Notes: generated from the letters alone by a model not told the origin. Counted from the stretch's first letter, positions 16,908-29,757 are shown. The stretch: DNA of 64,000 bases from Ruegeria halocynthiae (GCF_000743705.1 NZ_JQEZ01000003.1:669123-733122); one strand, 5' to 3'. Made by a program: numbers and translations.

Positions 16908-18647
16908 TCAGTCGAATTCGGGCTCGTCCCGGTGCAGGTCACGCACGGCATAGGCTGTATCGTGTGCCTTGCTCAGCGTCCACCGGATGCGCGTCGCATA
17001 CTCCATTGCGCGCCCGGATAGAACGATCTGTTTTGTCGCGCGTGGCTTTAGCCGCCCTTTTTCCAGATAAACACTTGGTTCGACAGACAATTTCCCCACA
17101 CCATCATGGCGGAACACCCAGATCTCACCGCTTTTGAGCGCCATCGACACCGCCGCACCACCCAAATCCAGCGCCGCATCCACGTCAGGGTGCAGATGAA
17201 ACCTTACGTCAAAACCGATGCCTTTCAGCCCGGAAGAGTCCAGCGCCTTGTCAAACTGCCGCTTTGCCTTGTCGCTGGTGGTCAGCAATATGTCTTCGCC
17301 CGTCAGTTCCCGCCCGTCAAAGCGCAGCTCGAGCGTGCGGGCATGGGTCAGGCCAAAGACCCGGGCATAGCCCTCATGGCCCGCCATAAGCCGCATACCT
17401 TCAAAGGCGTCTTCGAATTCGACCGCAACATCCTGCGGTGCGTCGACCAGGGCCTCGTTTTCTGTACCCAATACCGGCGCGCTCAGCCGAGCGCTGGAAA
17501 ACCCGTCCAGACACAGTGTCGAATGCGACGGGGTTGCCCGGCCAGCCCTGCGCCATTCAAGCCCGAAACTCGCCCCCGATCCGCAATTCACGATCAGCGG
17601 CCGACGGCCCGAGGTCAGCTCGAACGCAAGGGTCGACGCATGGGCGTTATAGGACGCGGCCCCCTTTGGTGGCGTGCTGGCATCCATGATCACGCTGGTG
17701 CGTGCGGCATACAGCCGGGCATATCCCATGGACAGGCCGGTCGAATGGTTCGGCCTGACCCCGCTTTGCGCCAGCGCCTGATCCAATCGACCCTCAACAC
17801 CGCGTCCACCACCGTGAAAGCGCGCCAGCGCGCCATCGGAATGGCGCAGGTTGCGCAATGTGGGTGCCATGCGCTTGATCGCATTTGCCTGCGCCCCGGG
17901 GGTGCCCCGACCCAATTCGCTCAGCGCCGCCGAGGTCCAGGCCAGCAAAGTAAAGACCTCAAGCAGCTCTTCGGGATTGCGGGTTGAGATACCGCCCTGC
18001 TGGTCGATCTGCCGGTCGCATTCCCGCGCCAGCGCACGCAGGGCCGGATCGGCCATCTGCTCTAACCCTTCCAACGCCAGCCCGGCCTGCACCAGGCCCG
18101 CCAGCGCCTCGAACCGGGGCAGGCCCGGTGTTGCGGCCTGCCAGCGTTTCGACAGGAACCATGTCTGCTGAGACAGCGCGCGGAAAAAAGCGCGGCTTTG
18201 TGTTTCGTCCGCCCCGCGCAACAGGAACACAGCGTGGTTGATCCAGCGTGTGACCCGCCGCCCGGTCAGATCGGGGGCCCAGCCCGGCCCGGTTCCGCGC
18301 CCATGCGCCGCGATCCAGCCCCAGACCCAACGCTGGGCTTTTGCGCGCGCGCGCATGTCGCCGACCGCAGCCAGATCATCCAGCCAGGCAAAGCCGTGGC
18401 GTTCATTGTCAAATCCGGTACTGGGCGCGGCAACATCCCACAGGTTAGTATCCTGTGCCTCGACCAGAAAACCGGCAAACAGCAGATTTCCGGCCACCAG
18501 TTGCCGACCCCGCGCAAAAGAACCCACCGTACGCGGTTCGGGCGTCCCGGCAAATCCAGCGACTGATTTGCGCCGCTGACTAAGGCGCGCGTACAGACGG
18601 TTCTGAAACCGCGCCCATCGGTTTGTCATGGTATCTGGGTTCGACAT
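16908..18647 (-). CDS. Heparinase II/III-family protein
   Basis: This 579-residue protein has an N-terminal alpha/alpha-toroid part (about 60-320, with [19 protein letters not shown] and [13 protein letters not shown]) and a C-terminal beta-sheet part (about 330-560, with [20 protein letters not shown] and CGSGASFG). This is the layout of heparinase II/III-like polysaccharide lyases. In alphaproteobacteria such genes commonly lie between rsmB and purH, as here. No signal peptide is visible, so it is not an obvious secreted lyase and its substrate is unknown. The start is uncertain: a TTG at 18716 and an ATG at 18629 are alternatives; I chose the ATG at 18647 ([11 protein letters not shown]). 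Confidence 0.85.
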   Translation of the reverse strand: MSNPDTMTNRWARFQNRLYARLSQRRKSVAGFAGTPEPRTVGSFARGRQLVAGNLLFAGFLVEAQDTNLWDVAAPSTGFDNERHGFAWLDDLAAVGDMRARAKAQRWVWGWIAAHGRGTGPGWAPDLTGRRVTRWINHAVFLLRGADETQSRAFFRALSQQTWFLSKRWQAATPGLPRFEALAGLVQAGLALEGLEQMADPALRALARECDRQIDQQGGISTRNPEELLEVFTLLAWTSAALSELGRGTPGAQANAIKRMAPTLRNLRHSDGALARFHGGGRGVEGRLDQALAQSGVRPNHSTGLSMGYARLYAARTSVIMDASTPPKGAASYNAHASTLAFELTSGRRPLIVNCGSGASFGLEWRRAGRATPSHSTLCLDGFSSARLSAPVLGTENEALVDAPQDVAVEFEDAFEGMRLMAGHEGYARVFGLTHARTLELRFDGRELTGEDILLTTSDKAKRQFDKALDSSGLKGIGFDVRFHLHPDVDAALDLGGAAVSMALKSGEIWVFRHDGVGKLSVEPSVYLEKGRLKPRATKQIVLSGRAMEYATRIRWTLSKAHDTAYAVRDLHRDEPEFD

Positions 18648-18735
18648 GACGCTCGTTACTCTGCCCCTTGCGCTCTGCTGGCGCCTGAACCAACGATAGA
18701 CCGCGCTGATCGTCAAGTCATCGAAAAGCGTCGTA

Positions 18736-19992
18736 TCAGGCGGATTTGTTCAGGCAAGCGATATAGAAGCCGTCCATTCCACCCCGATCCGGCCAATAAT
18801 CGGGCCGCAGGCGAAGGCCGCCTTCTTCGGTGATCCAGCCCTGATCCACCCCGGCGATGTCCAGCACATTCCGGTCGATTTGCATGTCGGGGTATTGCTC
18901 CAGCGCCTCTTCGATCTGCACCTCACCCTCATCCGGCAGCAGGGAACAAGTGCAATAGACCAAACGCCCGCCGGGTTTCAGCAAGGTCCAGGCATGGGCC
19001 AGCATACGGGCCTGCAATTCGATCAACGCGCCAAATTCCGAGCCGTCCTTGGCAAAGGGCAGATCCGCGTGCCGCCGGATGGTGCCGGTGGCGGAACAGG
19101 GCGCGTCCAGCAGGATCGCGTCGTACTGACCCTGATGCTCCAACGCGTCACCGGCGATGACCTCTGCCGTCAGTCCGGTACGTTTGAGGTTTTCGCGCAC
19201 CCGTTCAAGCCGGGCCTCCGAGATGTCCAGCGCAGTGACCTCGGCCCCGGCAGCGGCCAGTTGCAATGTCTTGCCGCCCGGTGCCGCGCATAGGTCCAGA
19301 ACCTTTTCACCCGCCTTTGGGGCCAGAATGCGCACCGGCACAGCCGCCGCCGCGTCCTGCACCCACCAATCGCCCCGATCAAACCCCGGCAGGTTCGTGA
19401 CCTGACCGGCATCCTGCACCCGCACCGATCCGGTTGGCAGGGTTTCGCCGGGACCGGTCGCGCCGGGTTTCAGCGTGATGTCCAGCGGCGCACTGGCAAA
19501 ATGCGCCTGCTCCATCCCCGCAATCGCCTCAGCCCCCCATGCCATGATCAGCGGATCGCGCAGCCATTCCGGCAGGCGCGGCACCCGCATCTTGGGCCAG
19601 GCGTCCGGCCCTTCGGCAGCCACTTTGCGCAATACTGCGTTGACCAGACCCTTCAGCCGCCCGTGCTTGCGCGACCGGCCGATAATATCGACCATGGAGT
19701 TGACCACACCATGGGCCGCTTCGCCGTGGCACAGCTCGACCGCGCCAAGGCGCAGGGCGTTGTGCACGGTCAGATCCGGGGTCCGGTTCAGGTGGTTGTC
19801 CAGCAAGCGGTCGGCGCGTTCCAGCCCACGCAGGGTTTCCAGCGTCAGGCGTTGCGCTCGCGCGCGGTCTTCCGGCCCCAGCCGATCCAGCGCGCCTGCG
19901 GCCAGACATTCGGACAACAGCCGCCCTTCCCCCAATATCTGATCCAGCAGATAGATCGCGCTGCGTCGTGCCGCTGTTGCATTGTCGGACAT
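18736..19992 (-). CDS. rsmB: 16S rRNA (cytosine-967-C5)-methyltransferase
   Basis: RsmB methylates C967 of 16S rRNA using S-adenosylmethionine. The first 130 or so residues form a NusB-like helical RNA-binding domain (VHNALRLGAVELCHG, LVNAVLRKVA). The methyltransferase domain has WVQDAAAAVPV, the SAM loop DLCAAPGGKTLQLA, and both catalytic cysteines of the NOP2/Sun class: DAPCSATGTIRRH and YCTCSLLPDE. The length of 418 residues is typical. The heparinase-like gene and purH follow on the same strand. Confidence 0.95.
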   Translation of the reverse strand: MSDNATAARRSAIYLLDQILGEGRLLSECLAAGALDRLGPEDRARAQRLTLETLRGLERADRLLDNHLNRTPDLTVHNALRLGAVELCHGEAAHGVVNSMVDIIGRSRKHGRLKGLVNAVLRKVAAEGPDAWPKMRVPRLPEWLRDPLIMAWGAEAIAGMEQAHFASAPLDITLKPGATGPGETLPTGSVRVQDAGQVTNLPGFDRGDWWVQDAAAAVPVRILAPKAGEKVLDLCAAPGGKTLQLAAAGAEVTALDISEARLERVRENLKRTGLTAEVIAGDALEHQGQYDAILLDAPCSATGTIRRHADLPFAKDGSEFGALIELQARMLAHAWTLLKPGGRLVYCTCSLLPDEGEVQIEEALEQYPDMQIDRNVLDIAGVDQGWITEEGGLRLRPDYWPDRGGMDGFYIACLNKSA

Positions 19993-20081
19993 GGAACCGC
20001 CTTTGAATGACCTCTCGCCCGCATTGCCAAGGGCGGACGGGGGCGTATATCAAGCCCCTGCACGGAAAGGAACCCGATGTC

Positions 20082-20264
20082 ATGAGTGACGACCGCACAG
20101 ACCTGCCTCCCGCCGCACAACGCGCGCTGGCCGAAGCCGAAGACCGCCGCCGCAAGGCCGAAGCGCAGGCAAAGAAGATGCCAAAAGAGTTGGGCGGGCG
20201 CGACGGCCCCGATCCGGCCCGCTATGGCGATTGGGAGAAAAAGGGCATCGCGGTCGATTTCTGA
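20082..20264 (+). CDS. DUF1674 protein, SDHAF4-like
   Basis: This 60-residue protein has a charged helical first half rich in Ala, Lys and Arg and the family C-terminus GGRDGPDPARYGDWEKKG, ending IAVDF. DUF1674 includes the mitochondrial succinate dehydrogenase assembly factor SDHAF4/Sdh8, which binds the flavinylated SdhA subunit; the bacterial members probably have a similar role, but that is by analogy. AAGGA lies about 10 bases before the ATG. It is transcribed away from rsmB and converges on the LysR gene, whose stop lies 4 bases downstream. Confidence 0.85.
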   Translation: MSDDRTDLPPAAQRALAEAEDRRRKAEAQAKKMPKELGGRDGPDPARYGDWEKKGIAVDF

Positions 20265-20268
20265 TCCG

Positions 20269-22942
<2,674 letters not shown>

Positions 22943-22946
<4 letters not shown>

Positions 22947-23611
22947 CCGCACCAGAGTATATCTTTGAGGCCAGCTCAAAACCGTCTCTGCCGTGGCATG
23001 AGGTCCCGCTGATCCGGGCCACGGATGAAACGGTCAAGGGCTATGGCTGCCTGGTCGATGACCCAAACGGTTTCGAGATCGAAATCGCCCGCTGGCCGCA
23101 ACAGGGCTGGCGGCCCATCGACGAAGGCACCGGCGACGAAGCCGGCTGGGTTGAAGGCACCTTTCGCTGCGATTGGAAAGGCGATGTGCTGTACGGCGAG
23201 AACGAGGCGGTCAACGGCCATTATGTCCTTGGCTGGTCGGCGGACCCGCAACAGGCCCAGACCGACCGGCAAACCGCGCCGCGCGATCAGGTGTTGCTGT
23301 GGCATATGAATTATCACCCCGATGGCGGGCAGATGTTCTGGCCGCTGGACAACAAGCCTTTCATCGTCCCCGCAGCCCTGCCCGGCGACAACCTGACACC
23401 GGACAAGGTGGTGGCCTTCTGGTGCGATGGTTCACGCGGGCTCTATATCCATCCCGGCATCTGGCACGAGGGGATCTTTCCCGTCGAAGACAACCAGCGC
23501 TTTCTTGACCGGCAAGGCCGGGTGCATGCGCGGGTCAGCGCCGATATCGGCACAGAATTCGGCGTCTACCTGTCCTGCCCGTTGCGCGCGGATAAGATCA
23601 AGGATCTGTAA
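22943..23611 (+). CDS. Ureidoglycolate lyase-like (AllA-type cupin) protein coupled to tmpAB
   Basis: This 222-residue protein resembles the ureidoglycolate lyase (AllA) superfamily. The recognisable stretches are ATDETVKGYGCLVDDP near the N-terminus, IHPGIWHEGIFPV in the second half, and VHARVSADIGTEFGVYLSCP at the C-terminus. Its ATG overlaps the tmpB stop by 4 bases, so it almost certainly works with tmpAB. A ureidoglycolate substrate makes no sense in this setting and no other purine-degradation gene is nearby, so the true reaction is unknown. It might act on a side product, a precursor phosphonate or the hydroxylated intermediate. A terminator follows the stop. Confidence 0.75.
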
Positions 23612-23615
23612 CAAG

Positions 23616-23644
23616 ACGCGCCGCCCATATGGTGGCGCGTTTTC
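23616..23644 (+). terminator. Intrinsic terminator after the tmp cluster
   Basis: ACGCGCCGCC (23616-23625) pairs with GGTGGCGCGT (23631-23640), with one G-T pair, around CATAT, followed by a short T-run. It lies just after the third tmp gene and separates it from the gene at 23720. Confidence 0.7.
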
Positions 23645-23719
23645 AGAAACCCTTAACCTTTGCCCGAAACATCTGTGATACTCTTGTCATACGCATCCAT
23701 TGCGCACGGGAGGGATCAG

Positions 23720-24577
23720 ATGGCTTTGAACAGGCGAACAGTTGTTCAACTGGGAACGGCAGCAACGGTTGGGACGATGCTGCCGCGGCTGGCCCTTTCG
23801 GCATCCGGCCAGAATGACGGGTTTGAACGGGAATTTGCTGAAACCTTGGACCGGCTGAAAGCGACCTTCTCCGAACTTGGCTTTTCCGAAACCCCGCCGC
23901 AGCCAATTGCGACGGGGGCTGACGACTATAACGGCGGGCTGCGCCACGATTTCGATCAATCCGCCCTGCCGTCAGGTGACTTTGTCATCCAGCCGCTGGC
24001 ACGGGTGGGTGATGTCGATGAAAAATCGCGCGCCGATGTGCTGCCGCTGTTTCACGAGGTCGGCTGCCACCCCGCAGGTGCCGATGGTCAGACCACGACC
24101 CGTCTGATGATGCGCATTCTGACCGAGGAATTTGACCTCGACCCGTCGCGCATCGCCTTTGTCAGCGTGCCGCAATCCAGTGACATGCGCGAGGTGCTGG
24201 ACCAGATGGGCCTGCCCTTCGCCGACAAAGTCCTGCTGCGAGACGAGGCCGAGGCGCTGGCCGCCCGCGATGCCTCGGGCTTTTTCTTCCCCGATCCGTT
24301 TGGCGACGCCTATATCGTGACGATGGGCGTGTATTACCGCGTGGGCGACACGGACGAAGCTGCGCCCGCTGCGTATCCGCCATCCGCGAATTGGACCGAG
24401 ATCGGCGAGATCATCATCGGAGGGGAGGCCGCGCCCCTGGGAATCTCCATCGGGGCCGAACGCCTGACCTATGCCCGGACCGGGCAATATCCAACATGGG
24501 ATCAGCGGCTGGGCGCGTTGTTTGCGCAAGCGGAACTGGAGGGCGCGGAACCGCCCGGCCTGTCCGCGTTCCGCTAG
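23720..24577 (+). CDS. Exported protein resembling an alanyl-tRNA synthetase catalytic core
   Basis: This 285-residue protein begins with a twin-arginine-type signal (MALNRRTVVQLGTAATVG, then a hydrophobic stretch). I do not recognise an established family. The body runs parallel to the class II core of alanyl-tRNA synthetase: PLARVGDVDEKS then PLFHEVGC where AlaRS has FFEMLGN; ILTEEFDLDPSRIAFVSV where AlaRS has the helix and LPKERLWVTV strand; VLDQMGLPFADKVLL; ANWTEIGEIII; and GISIGAERL like the motif 3 GMGLERI. It has no tRNA-recognition, editing or C-Ala domains. It could be an exported paralogue with a new task, or the likeness could be distant. It is transcribed apart from the tmp genes. 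Confidence 0.6.
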   Translation: MALNRRTVVQLGTAATVGTMLPRLALSASGQNDGFEREFAETLDRLKATFSELGFSETPPQPIATGADDYNGGLRHDFDQSALPSGDFVIQPLARVGDVDEKSRADVLPLFHEVGCHPAGADGQTTTRLMMRILTEEFDLDPSRIAFVSVPQSSDMREVLDQMGLPFADKVLLRDEAEALAARDASGFFFPDPFGDAYIVTMGVYYRVGDTDEAAPAAYPPSANWTEIGEIIIGGEAAPLGISIGAERLTYARTGQYPTWDQRLGALFAQAELEGAEPPGLSAFR

Positions 24578-24583
24578 GGCGGC

Positions 24584-25393
24584 CTATAGCCCCAGCACAT
24601 CCACCATGTCATATTGGCCGGGGGCCTTGCCCTGCCCCCACAGCGCCGCCTTCAGCGCGCCACGGGCAAATATGGCGCGGTCGCTGGCCAGATGGCGCAG
24701 CACGATACGTTCACCCGGCGCGGCAAACAGCACGTCATGCTCACCCACGATGTCGCCACCACGAATGGCATGGAACCCGATATCGCCCCGCTTGCGCACG
24801 CCGGTGATGCCGTCGCGGCCCCGGTCGGACACATCCTCCAGCCTTACACCGCGCCCTTCGGCGGCGGCTTCACCCAGCATCAGCGCAGTGCCGGATGGCG
24901 CGTCGACCTTGTGATGGTGATGCCCTTCGATCACTTCGATGTCGAAATCCTCATCCAGCGCGGCGGCGACCTTTTTGGTCAGCTGCACCAGCAGGTTGAC
25001 GCCAAGGCTCATGTTGCCCGCCCGCACGATCACCGCGTGACGCGAAGCCGGTTCCAGCGCCGCGATTTGTTCATCCGTCATGCCGGTGGTGCCGATCACA
25101 TGCACGCAACGCGCCTGCGCGGCCAGCGCGGCAAATTCCAGCGTCGCCTCGGGGGCGGTGAAATCAATCACCGCCTGCGCCTGCGCGAAGGCTTCCAGCG
25201 GGTCGTCGGTCACGGTCACGCCCAGTGTGGCACCGCCCATCGCCTCTCCCACATCGCGGCCAATCCAGTCATGGCCCTTGCGTTCAATCACACCAACCAG
25301 ACGCGCCTGATCGCTGTCGGTCACGGTCTTGATCAGCATCTGCCCCATACGGCCCGAAGCCCCTGTGATGACGATCCCCGGAATATGGGTCAT
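24584..25393 (-). CDS. dapB: 4-hydroxy-tetrahydrodipicolinate reductase
   Basis: DapB reduces 4-hydroxy-tetrahydrodipicolinate with NAD(P)H in lysine and meso-diaminopimelate synthesis. The cofactor loop is [13 protein letters not shown] near residue 8. The active-site region [16 protein letters not shown] near residue 155 has the catalytic His and Lys. Other family stretches are [23 protein letters not shown] and [13 protein letters not shown]. At 269 residues it has the normal length. It is divergent from rbfA with about 100 bases between the starts and converges on the gene for the exported AlaRS-like protein, 6 bases away. Confidence 0.97.
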   Translation of the reverse strand: MTHIPGIVITGASGRMGQMLIKTVTDSDQARLVGVIERKGHDWIGRDVGEAMGGATLGVTVTDDPLEAFAQAQAVIDFTAPEATLEFAALAAQARCVHVIGTTGMTDEQIAALEPASRHAVIVRAGNMSLGVNLLVQLTKKVAAALDEDFDIEVIEGHHHHKVDAPSGTALMLGEAAAEGRGVRLEDVSDRGRDGITGVRKRGDIGFHAIRGGDIVGEHDVLFAAPGERIVLRHLASDRAIFARGALKAALWGQGKAPGQYDMVDVLGL

Positions 25394-25497
25394 AGCGCTG
25401 GTCCTTTTCGCATTGATTGGCTCGTGGTCGGCTCAAAGCCTCCTACCCCGTTCGCGCCCGCTTGGCAAAGCCCCGCTTTGCCCTTAGATCGGGGGGT

Positions 25498-25893
25498 ATG
25501 GCAAAGAACAAATTCCACGATGGCCCCGGCCCGTCCCAAAGACAGCTGCGTGTTGGCGAACTGATCCGCCGCACCCTGTCCGAAGTTCTGGCACGCGGAG
25601 ATGTCCACGACCCCGACCTGAACCGCATGTCGATCACCGTAGGTGAGGTGCGCACTTCACCCGATCTGAAGATCGCCACCGCCTATGTGCTGCCCCTGGG
25701 CGGCAAAGGGCAGGAAAACGTGATCGAACTGCTGGCCCGCAACAAGCACGAGCTGCGGCGTATGGTTGGCAAGAAGGTCGGTTTGAAATTCTCACCCGAT
25801 CTGCGGTTCCGTCTGGACGACACGTTCGACCGATTGGACGACACCCGCCGCATGTTCGACCAGGACGCGGTGCGCCGCGATCTGGACGAGTGA
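25498..25893 (+). CDS. rbfA: Ribosome-binding factor A
   Basis: RbfA is a KH-fold protein that assists late 30S subunit maturation and 16S rRNA 5' processing. Its 131 residues include [24 protein letters not shown]-like [18 protein letters not shown], and [19 protein letters not shown], all typical. The start at 25498 follows a G-rich ribosome site. The gene begins a plus-strand series: a phosphodiester glycosidase gene overlaps it by 4 bases (GTGA), then truB and rpsO follow, the usual translation-factor neighbourhood. Confidence 0.95.
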   Translation: MAKNKFHDGPGPSQRQLRVGELIRRTLSEVLARGDVHDPDLNRMSITVGEVRTSPDLKIATAYVLPLGGKGQENVIELLARNKHELRRMVGKKVGLKFSPDLRFRLDDTFDRLDDTRRMFDQDAVRRDLDE

Positions 25894-26627
25894 TCCGCAC
25901 GCTTGTCATTCTGGGTGCGGTCTTCTGGGCTGCGCAGGCTTCGGCTGTCACCTGTGAAAAGGTGACTCATGAGGACAAGCGTTATTCCGTCTGTACGGTG
26001 GATGCGGCGTCGGAAGATCTGCGCCTGTTTCTGAACGATGAAAACGGCGATCTGCTGGGGCATTTCTCATCCGTGAACGAGGCGCTGGCCCCCGGTGGCA
26101 AGCGGCTAGCCTTTGGAATGAACGCGGGCATGTATCACGACGACCGGTCCCCCGTCGGCCATTATGTCGAAGACGGTCAGGAACAGATGCGCGTGATCCC
26201 GAACGCAGGCCCCGGCAATTTCGGCCTGTTGCCCAATGGCGTCTTTTGCATCCGCGACGGCCGCGCCGATGTGTTCGAAACGCTGGATTACGTCGATCAG
26301 GCCCCCGATTGCCGCTTTGCCAGCCAATCCGGCCCGATGCTGGTGATTGACGGAGAGCTGCATCCCCGCTTTCTGCCCGATTCGACCTCGCGCTATATTC
26401 GCAACGGCGTTGGCACCAGCGCCGACGGCACACGCGCGGTGTTTGCGATCTCGGACGATTACGTCACCTTTCACGAATTCGGCAGCCTGTTCCGCGATAC
26501 GCTGGAGACGCCGAATGCGCTGTTCTTCGACGGCAACATCTCACGCATGTATGAACGGGCCAGCAACCGGTCTGATGTCGGCTTTTCGCTGGGGCCGATT
26601 GTGGGTGTGGTCGAAGACACACCCTGA
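25890..26627 (+). CDS. Phosphodiester glycosidase-like protein (DUF2233/NAGPA type), exported
   Basis: The start is a GTG overlapping the rbfA stop (GTGA at 25890-25893). The 245-residue product has a signal peptide ending near ASA (residue 19). The body matches the phosphodiester glycosidase family related to the lysosomal uncovering enzyme [62 protein letters not shown] and [14 protein letters not shown]. These enzymes remove a sugar or similar group from a phosphodiester. It probably works in the periplasm; the substrate is unknown. Placement in a ribosome-maturation operon looks incidental. Confidence 0.83.
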   Translation: MIRTLVILGAVFWAAQASAVTCEKVTHEDKRYSVCTVDAASEDLRLFLNDENGDLLGHFSSVNEALAPGGKRLAFGMNAGMYHDDRSPVGHYVEDGQEQMRVIPNAGPGNFGLLPNGVFCIRDGRADVFETLDYVDQAPDCRFASQSGPMLVIDGELHPRFLPDSTSRYIRNGVGTSADGTRAVFAISDDYVTFHEFGSLFRDTLETPNALFFDGNISRMYERASNRSDVGFSLGPIVGVVEDTP

Positions 26628-26629
26628 AA

Positions 26630-26658
26630 TTGACAGGGCACGTGTGATCCGTTAGGTC
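26630..26658 (+). promoter_or_regulatory. Possible sigma-70 promoter for truB
   Basis: TTGACA at 26630-26635 is a perfect -35 element. TAGGTC follows after 17 bases as a weak -10. It lies directly after the glycosidase gene and about 30 bases before the truB start, so truB may have its own promoter. Confidence 0.4.
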
Positions 26659-26687
26659 GCGCGCCTCAGCAAGATTCAAGGTGCAGA

Positions 26688-27593
26688 ATGGGACGCAAAC
26701 GCAAGGGCCGCGACATTTCCGGCTGGCTGGTGGTGGATAAGCCTGCGGGCATGACCTCAACCGCCGTTGTCAACAAGGTGCGTTGGGCGATGGACGCCAA
26801 GAAGGCGGGCCATGCCGGCACGCTGGACCCCGAGGCAACCGGCGTTCTGGCCGTGGCCTTGGGTGAGGCAACCAAGACCGTTCCCTATATCACCGACGCG
26901 CTGAAGGCCTATACCTTCACCGTACGGCTGGGCCAAGCCACCAACACCGACGATGCCGATGGCGAGGTGATTGCGCAAAGCGATGCACGCCCTTCGGATG
27001 AAGATATAAAACAGGCCCTGTCTCCGTTTGTTGGTGAGATCATGCAGGTGCCGCCCAAATTCTCGGCCGTGAAGATCGACGGCCAGCGCGCCTATAAACT
27101 GGCCCGCGATGGCGAAGATGTGGAACTGTCGGCCCGTCCGCTTTGGGTGGAGGAATTGGTTCTGGTTGACCGTCCCGATCCCGATCACGTCACCTTGGAA
27201 ATGACCTGCGGCAAAGGCGGCTACGTGCGCTCGATTGCCCGTGATCTGGGCGAGGCACTGGGGTGCCACGGCCACGTCAGGGAGCTGCGCCGGATTTGGT
27301 CCGGCCCATTCGAGGCCGAAGATGGTCTGAGCATCGAACAAATCGACGAGATGGCCAAGACCACCGCGCTGGACGACTACTTGCACCCGCTGGAAACCGG
27401 CCTCACCGACCTGCCCGAGCTGAAATGCACCCCCGAGGGCGCCACCCGCCTGCGCAATGGCAACCCGGGCTTGGTATTGGCCTCGGACGTCGAATATGGC
27501 GACGAAGCCTGGGCCTCGCTGGATGGCAAGGCCGTGGCTGTGGGCGTCTATAAATCCGGTGAATTGCACCCCAGCCGGGTGTTCGTCACCTGA
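26688..27593 (+). CDS. truB: tRNA pseudouridine-55 synthase
   Basis: TruB makes pseudouridine 55 in the T-loop of tRNAs. The catalytic Asp lies in [13 protein letters not shown] near residue 45. Other family stretches are [14 protein letters not shown] at the N-terminus, [18 protein letters not shown], and [17 protein letters not shown]. The C-terminal part (about 230-301) is a PUA-like RNA-binding region with [16 protein letters not shown]. The length of 301 residues is normal. A DUF1643 gene begins 22 bases downstream. Confidence 0.97.
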   Translation: MGRKRKGRDISGWLVVDKPAGMTSTAVVNKVRWAMDAKKAGHAGTLDPEATGVLAVALGEATKTVPYITDALKAYTFTVRLGQATNTDDADGEVIAQSDARPSDEDIKQALSPFVGEIMQVPPKFSAVKIDGQRAYKLARDGEDVELSARPLWVEELVLVDRPDPDHVTLEMTCGKGGYVRSIARDLGEALGCHGHVRELRRIWSGPFEAEDGLSIEQIDEMAKTTALDDYLHPLETGLTDLPELKCTPEGATRLRNGNPGLVLASDVEYGDEAWASLDGKAVAVGVYKSGELHPSRVFVT

Positions 27594-27615
27594 CAGCCAT
27601 GTTAGGCGATTGGGC

Positions 27616-28119
27616 ATGATTACCCGTTCCCATACCAAGGGCGACGCGCCCTCGACCGCCATCTATTCGGATTGCGAGAAGTACCGCTATAGCCTGACCC
27701 GCATCTGGGACCCGGTCGGGCGCAAGGCGCTGTTTGTCATGTTGAATCCGTCCACCGCGACCGAGGTTCAGAACGATCCGACGGTGGAACGCTGCGAACG
27801 TCGCGCGCGTGCACTGGGGTTTGGCGCGTTTCGGGTCACCAATATCTTTGCCTGGCGCGACACTGATCCGCGCAAAATGCGCGCTGCCGCCGATCCGGTG
27901 GGGCCGGAAAACGACGCGGCGATTCTGTCGGGCGCCGACTGGGCCGATCAGGTCATTGCCGCCTGGGGCACCCACGGCGCGCATCTGGATCGCGGGCACG
28001 CAGTAGAGCGGCTGCTGCGCGGCACCGGGCAGCCATTGCTCCATCTGGGGCTGACCAAGGGCGGGCACCCGAAACATCCCCTTTACATCGCCTATACCCA
28101 ACAACCCGAAACCTGGTGA
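27616..28119 (+). CDS. DUF1643 protein
   Basis: This 167-residue protein matches the DUF1643 family through RYSLTRIWD, LFVMLNPSTATEVQNDPTVERC, FRVTNIFAWRDTDP and AWGTHGAHLDRG, ending with the family C-terminus KGGHPKHPLYIAY. The fold is probably alpha/beta and the protein cytoplasmic. Its biochemical function is not known to me. It follows truB closely. About 90 bases separate it from the RTX gene. Confidence 0.85.
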   Translation: MITRSHTKGDAPSTAIYSDCEKYRYSLTRIWDPVGRKALFVMLNPSTATEVQNDPTVERCERRARALGFGAFRVTNIFAWRDTDPRKMRAAADPVGPENDAAILSGADWADQVIAAWGTHGAHLDRGHAVERLLRGTGQPLLHLGLTKGGHPKHPLYIAYTQQPETW

Positions 28120-28212
28120 CAAAAGGTTAACCACAAGATCAGCTTGGCTTTGACCAAGTGGCTGATAGCATGAGACTTTACCCTCGGGGCAGCGTGTCCA
28201 CGGAGGGTTCCC

Positions 28213-29235
28213 ATGTTTCTGATCGGTTTGCTGAGCCTTGCCGCCGTCGGCGGTGCAGCCTACGCCATGAGCGATGCCTTTGTCTCGGATGAGGAGCCCG
28301 ATGACGACGACGTCATTGACGATCAGCCCGATGACATCTCAAATGGAAATCTTCTGGACGCGGGTGAAAACGTCGATGAACCCGCCCCGACCGAGGTGCC
28401 TGACCCATCGACCGGCACCCTCATTTCCGAGTTCGAGGGCGATCTGGTCATCGCCGGAAGCGAGAACGAAGACCTGCTGACGGGGCAGGAAGGCAGCGAT
28501 CAGATCAACGGGTATGGCGGTGACGACACGGTAATCGGCGGACAGGGCGACGACGTGCTGCACGGCGGCGAAGGCAACGATCTGCTGACCGGCGGGATGG
28601 GCGAGGACATCCTGCATGGCGAGGGCGGGGATGATCAAATTTCCGGGAATGACGGGAACGACACGCTGGCGGGTCACTTCGGTCAGGATCAACTGGACGG
28701 CGGCGGTGGCGACGATGAACTGTACGGGGGTCAGGACAGTGACACGCTGATCGGGGGCGATGGGGACGATGCGCTGCACGGCGGTTTTGGCGATGACCAT
28801 CTGAACGGCGGTGCCGGTCAGGACGTTCTGTTCGGCGGCGACGGGGATGATGTCCTGACCGGCGAAGACGGCGAAGGCGAACAATCGGTGGATTTCCTGA
28901 ACGGCGGCGAAGGGGACGACACGATTCTGGCGGACAGCGGCGATATCGTCACCGGCGGCGAAGGCGCGGATGATATCGCCATCGACCCCGATACTGATGA
29001 TGAAGCCGTGACCGTAATGGATTTCCAACCCGGGCAGGACAAGCTGTTGATTTCCTGGGAAGGTCAGCCAGACCCCGATATCCAGATCGAGGTGGACGCC
29101 GAGAATGAAAATCTGACCCGCGTGTCGATCGACGGTCAGGACGTGGCGCATCTGCTGGGGGCTGACGGGATGACGCCCGACGACATTCAGTTGATTGCTG
29201 GGGCGGAATTGGCGCAACTAAGCGCGCTGGGCTGA
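28213..29235 (+). CDS. RTX calcium-binding repeat protein
   Basis: This 340-residue acidic protein has an N-terminal hydrophobic segment (residues 2-18), an Asp/Glu-rich linker (about 22-65), and then about 15 glycine-rich nonapeptides of the GGxGxDxUx type (about 82-255; for example [18 protein letters not shown] and GGDGDDVLT). These fold into a calcium-bound beta-roll. The C-terminal part (about 260-340, [17 protein letters not shown]) is a short beta region like those that carry type I secretion signals. Such proteins are usually exported by a type I ABC secretion system, none of which is encoded in the window; the N-terminal hydrophobic stretch may instead anchor it. It sits between DUF1643 and rpsO. 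Function unknown. Confidence 0.88.
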   Translation: MFLIGLLSLAAVGGAAYAMSDAFVSDEEPDDDDVIDDQPDDISNGNLLDAGENVDEPAPTEVPDPSTGTLISEFEGDLVIAGSENEDLLTGQEGSDQINGYGGDDTVIGGQGDDVLHGGEGNDLLTGGMGEDILHGEGGDDQISGNDGNDTLAGHFGQDQLDGGGGDDELYGGQDSDTLIGGDGDDALHGGFGDDHLNGGAGQDVLFGGDGDDVLTGEDGEGEQSVDFLNGGEGDDTILADSGDIVTGGEGADDIAIDPDTDDEAVTVMDFQPGQDKLLISWEGQPDPDIQIEVDAENENLTRVSIDGQDVAHLLGADGMTPDDIQLIAGAELAQLSALG

Positions 29236-29250
29236 ACCCACAGAATCCCT

Positions 29251-29279
29251 TTGCCATTTACCGAAAATGCGCCTATACG
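29251..29279 (+). promoter_or_regulatory. Sigma-70 promoter for rpsO
   Basis: TTGCCA at 29251-29256 and TATACG at 29274-29279 are separated by exactly 17 bases. They lie about 100 bases upstream of the rpsO start, leaving a leader long enough for the feedback control that S15 exerts on its own mRNA in other bacteria. Confidence 0.5.
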
Positions 29280-29380
29280 CGCCCATCCGCATTGGAATCG
29301 GTGCGGTTTTCTCCATGGGCCTGTGCTGGACGACATCCCGGCCTGCGCCATTCACTCTAACCTTTTTAAAGGAGACCCCG

Positions 29381-29650
29381 ATGTCGATTACTGCCGCTGA
29401 AAAAACACGCGTCATGAAAGAATTCGGCACCAAGGACGGCGACACCGGCTCGCCAGAAGTCCAGGTTGCCATCCTGACCTCGCGCATCACCACCCTGACC
29501 GAGCACTTCAAGACCCACAAGAAAGACAACCACGGTCGTCGCGGTCTGCTGAAGATGGTTGCCCAGCGTCGTAAGCTGCTGGACTATCTGAAAGGCAAAG
29601 AAGAAGCGCGTTACCAGGACCTGATCAAAAAGCTGGGCATCCGCCGCTAA
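29381..29650 (+). CDS. rpsO: 30S ribosomal protein S15
   Basis: S15 is a primary 16S rRNA-binding protein of the small-subunit platform. The 89 residues contain the family stretches [36 protein letters not shown] and [18 protein letters not shown] at 29368-29374 is a strong ribosome site that fixes the start at 29381. An intrinsic terminator follows. In most proteobacteria pnp comes directly after rpsO; here about 6 kb of accessory genes intervene. Confidence 0.98.
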   Translation: MSITAAEKTRVMKEFGTKDGDTGSPEVQVAILTSRITTLTEHFKTHKKDNHGRRGLLKMVAQRRKLLDYLKGKEEARYQDLIKKLGIRR

Positions 29651-29699
29651 GCGCGTTTGCACCGGGTTCCGGCCCTGGCTGAACGATCTGCACTTATTG

Positions 29700-29729
29700 A
29701 ACGCCCGCCATTTCGGTGGGCGTTTTTTT
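29700..29729 (+). terminator. Intrinsic terminator after rpsO
   Basis: AACGCCCGCC (29700-29709) pairs with GGTGGGCGTT (29715-29724), with one G-T pair, followed by a run of seven T. It ends the rpsO transcript before the convergent GntR gene. Confidence 0.85.
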
Positions 29730-29757
29730 GTCACCTTCCCGACCTCCGGATCGAACG

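Noticed and set aside
15299-17137. A 612-residue open frame on the plus strand.
   Set aside because: It lies antisense to purH, whose motifs are clear, and has no recognisable domain.
28213-29235. Repetitive Gly/Asp codons that might be a DNA satellite or CRISPR-like array.
   Set aside because: The repeat is in the protein (RTX nonapeptides) with varied codons, and there are no regular spacers.
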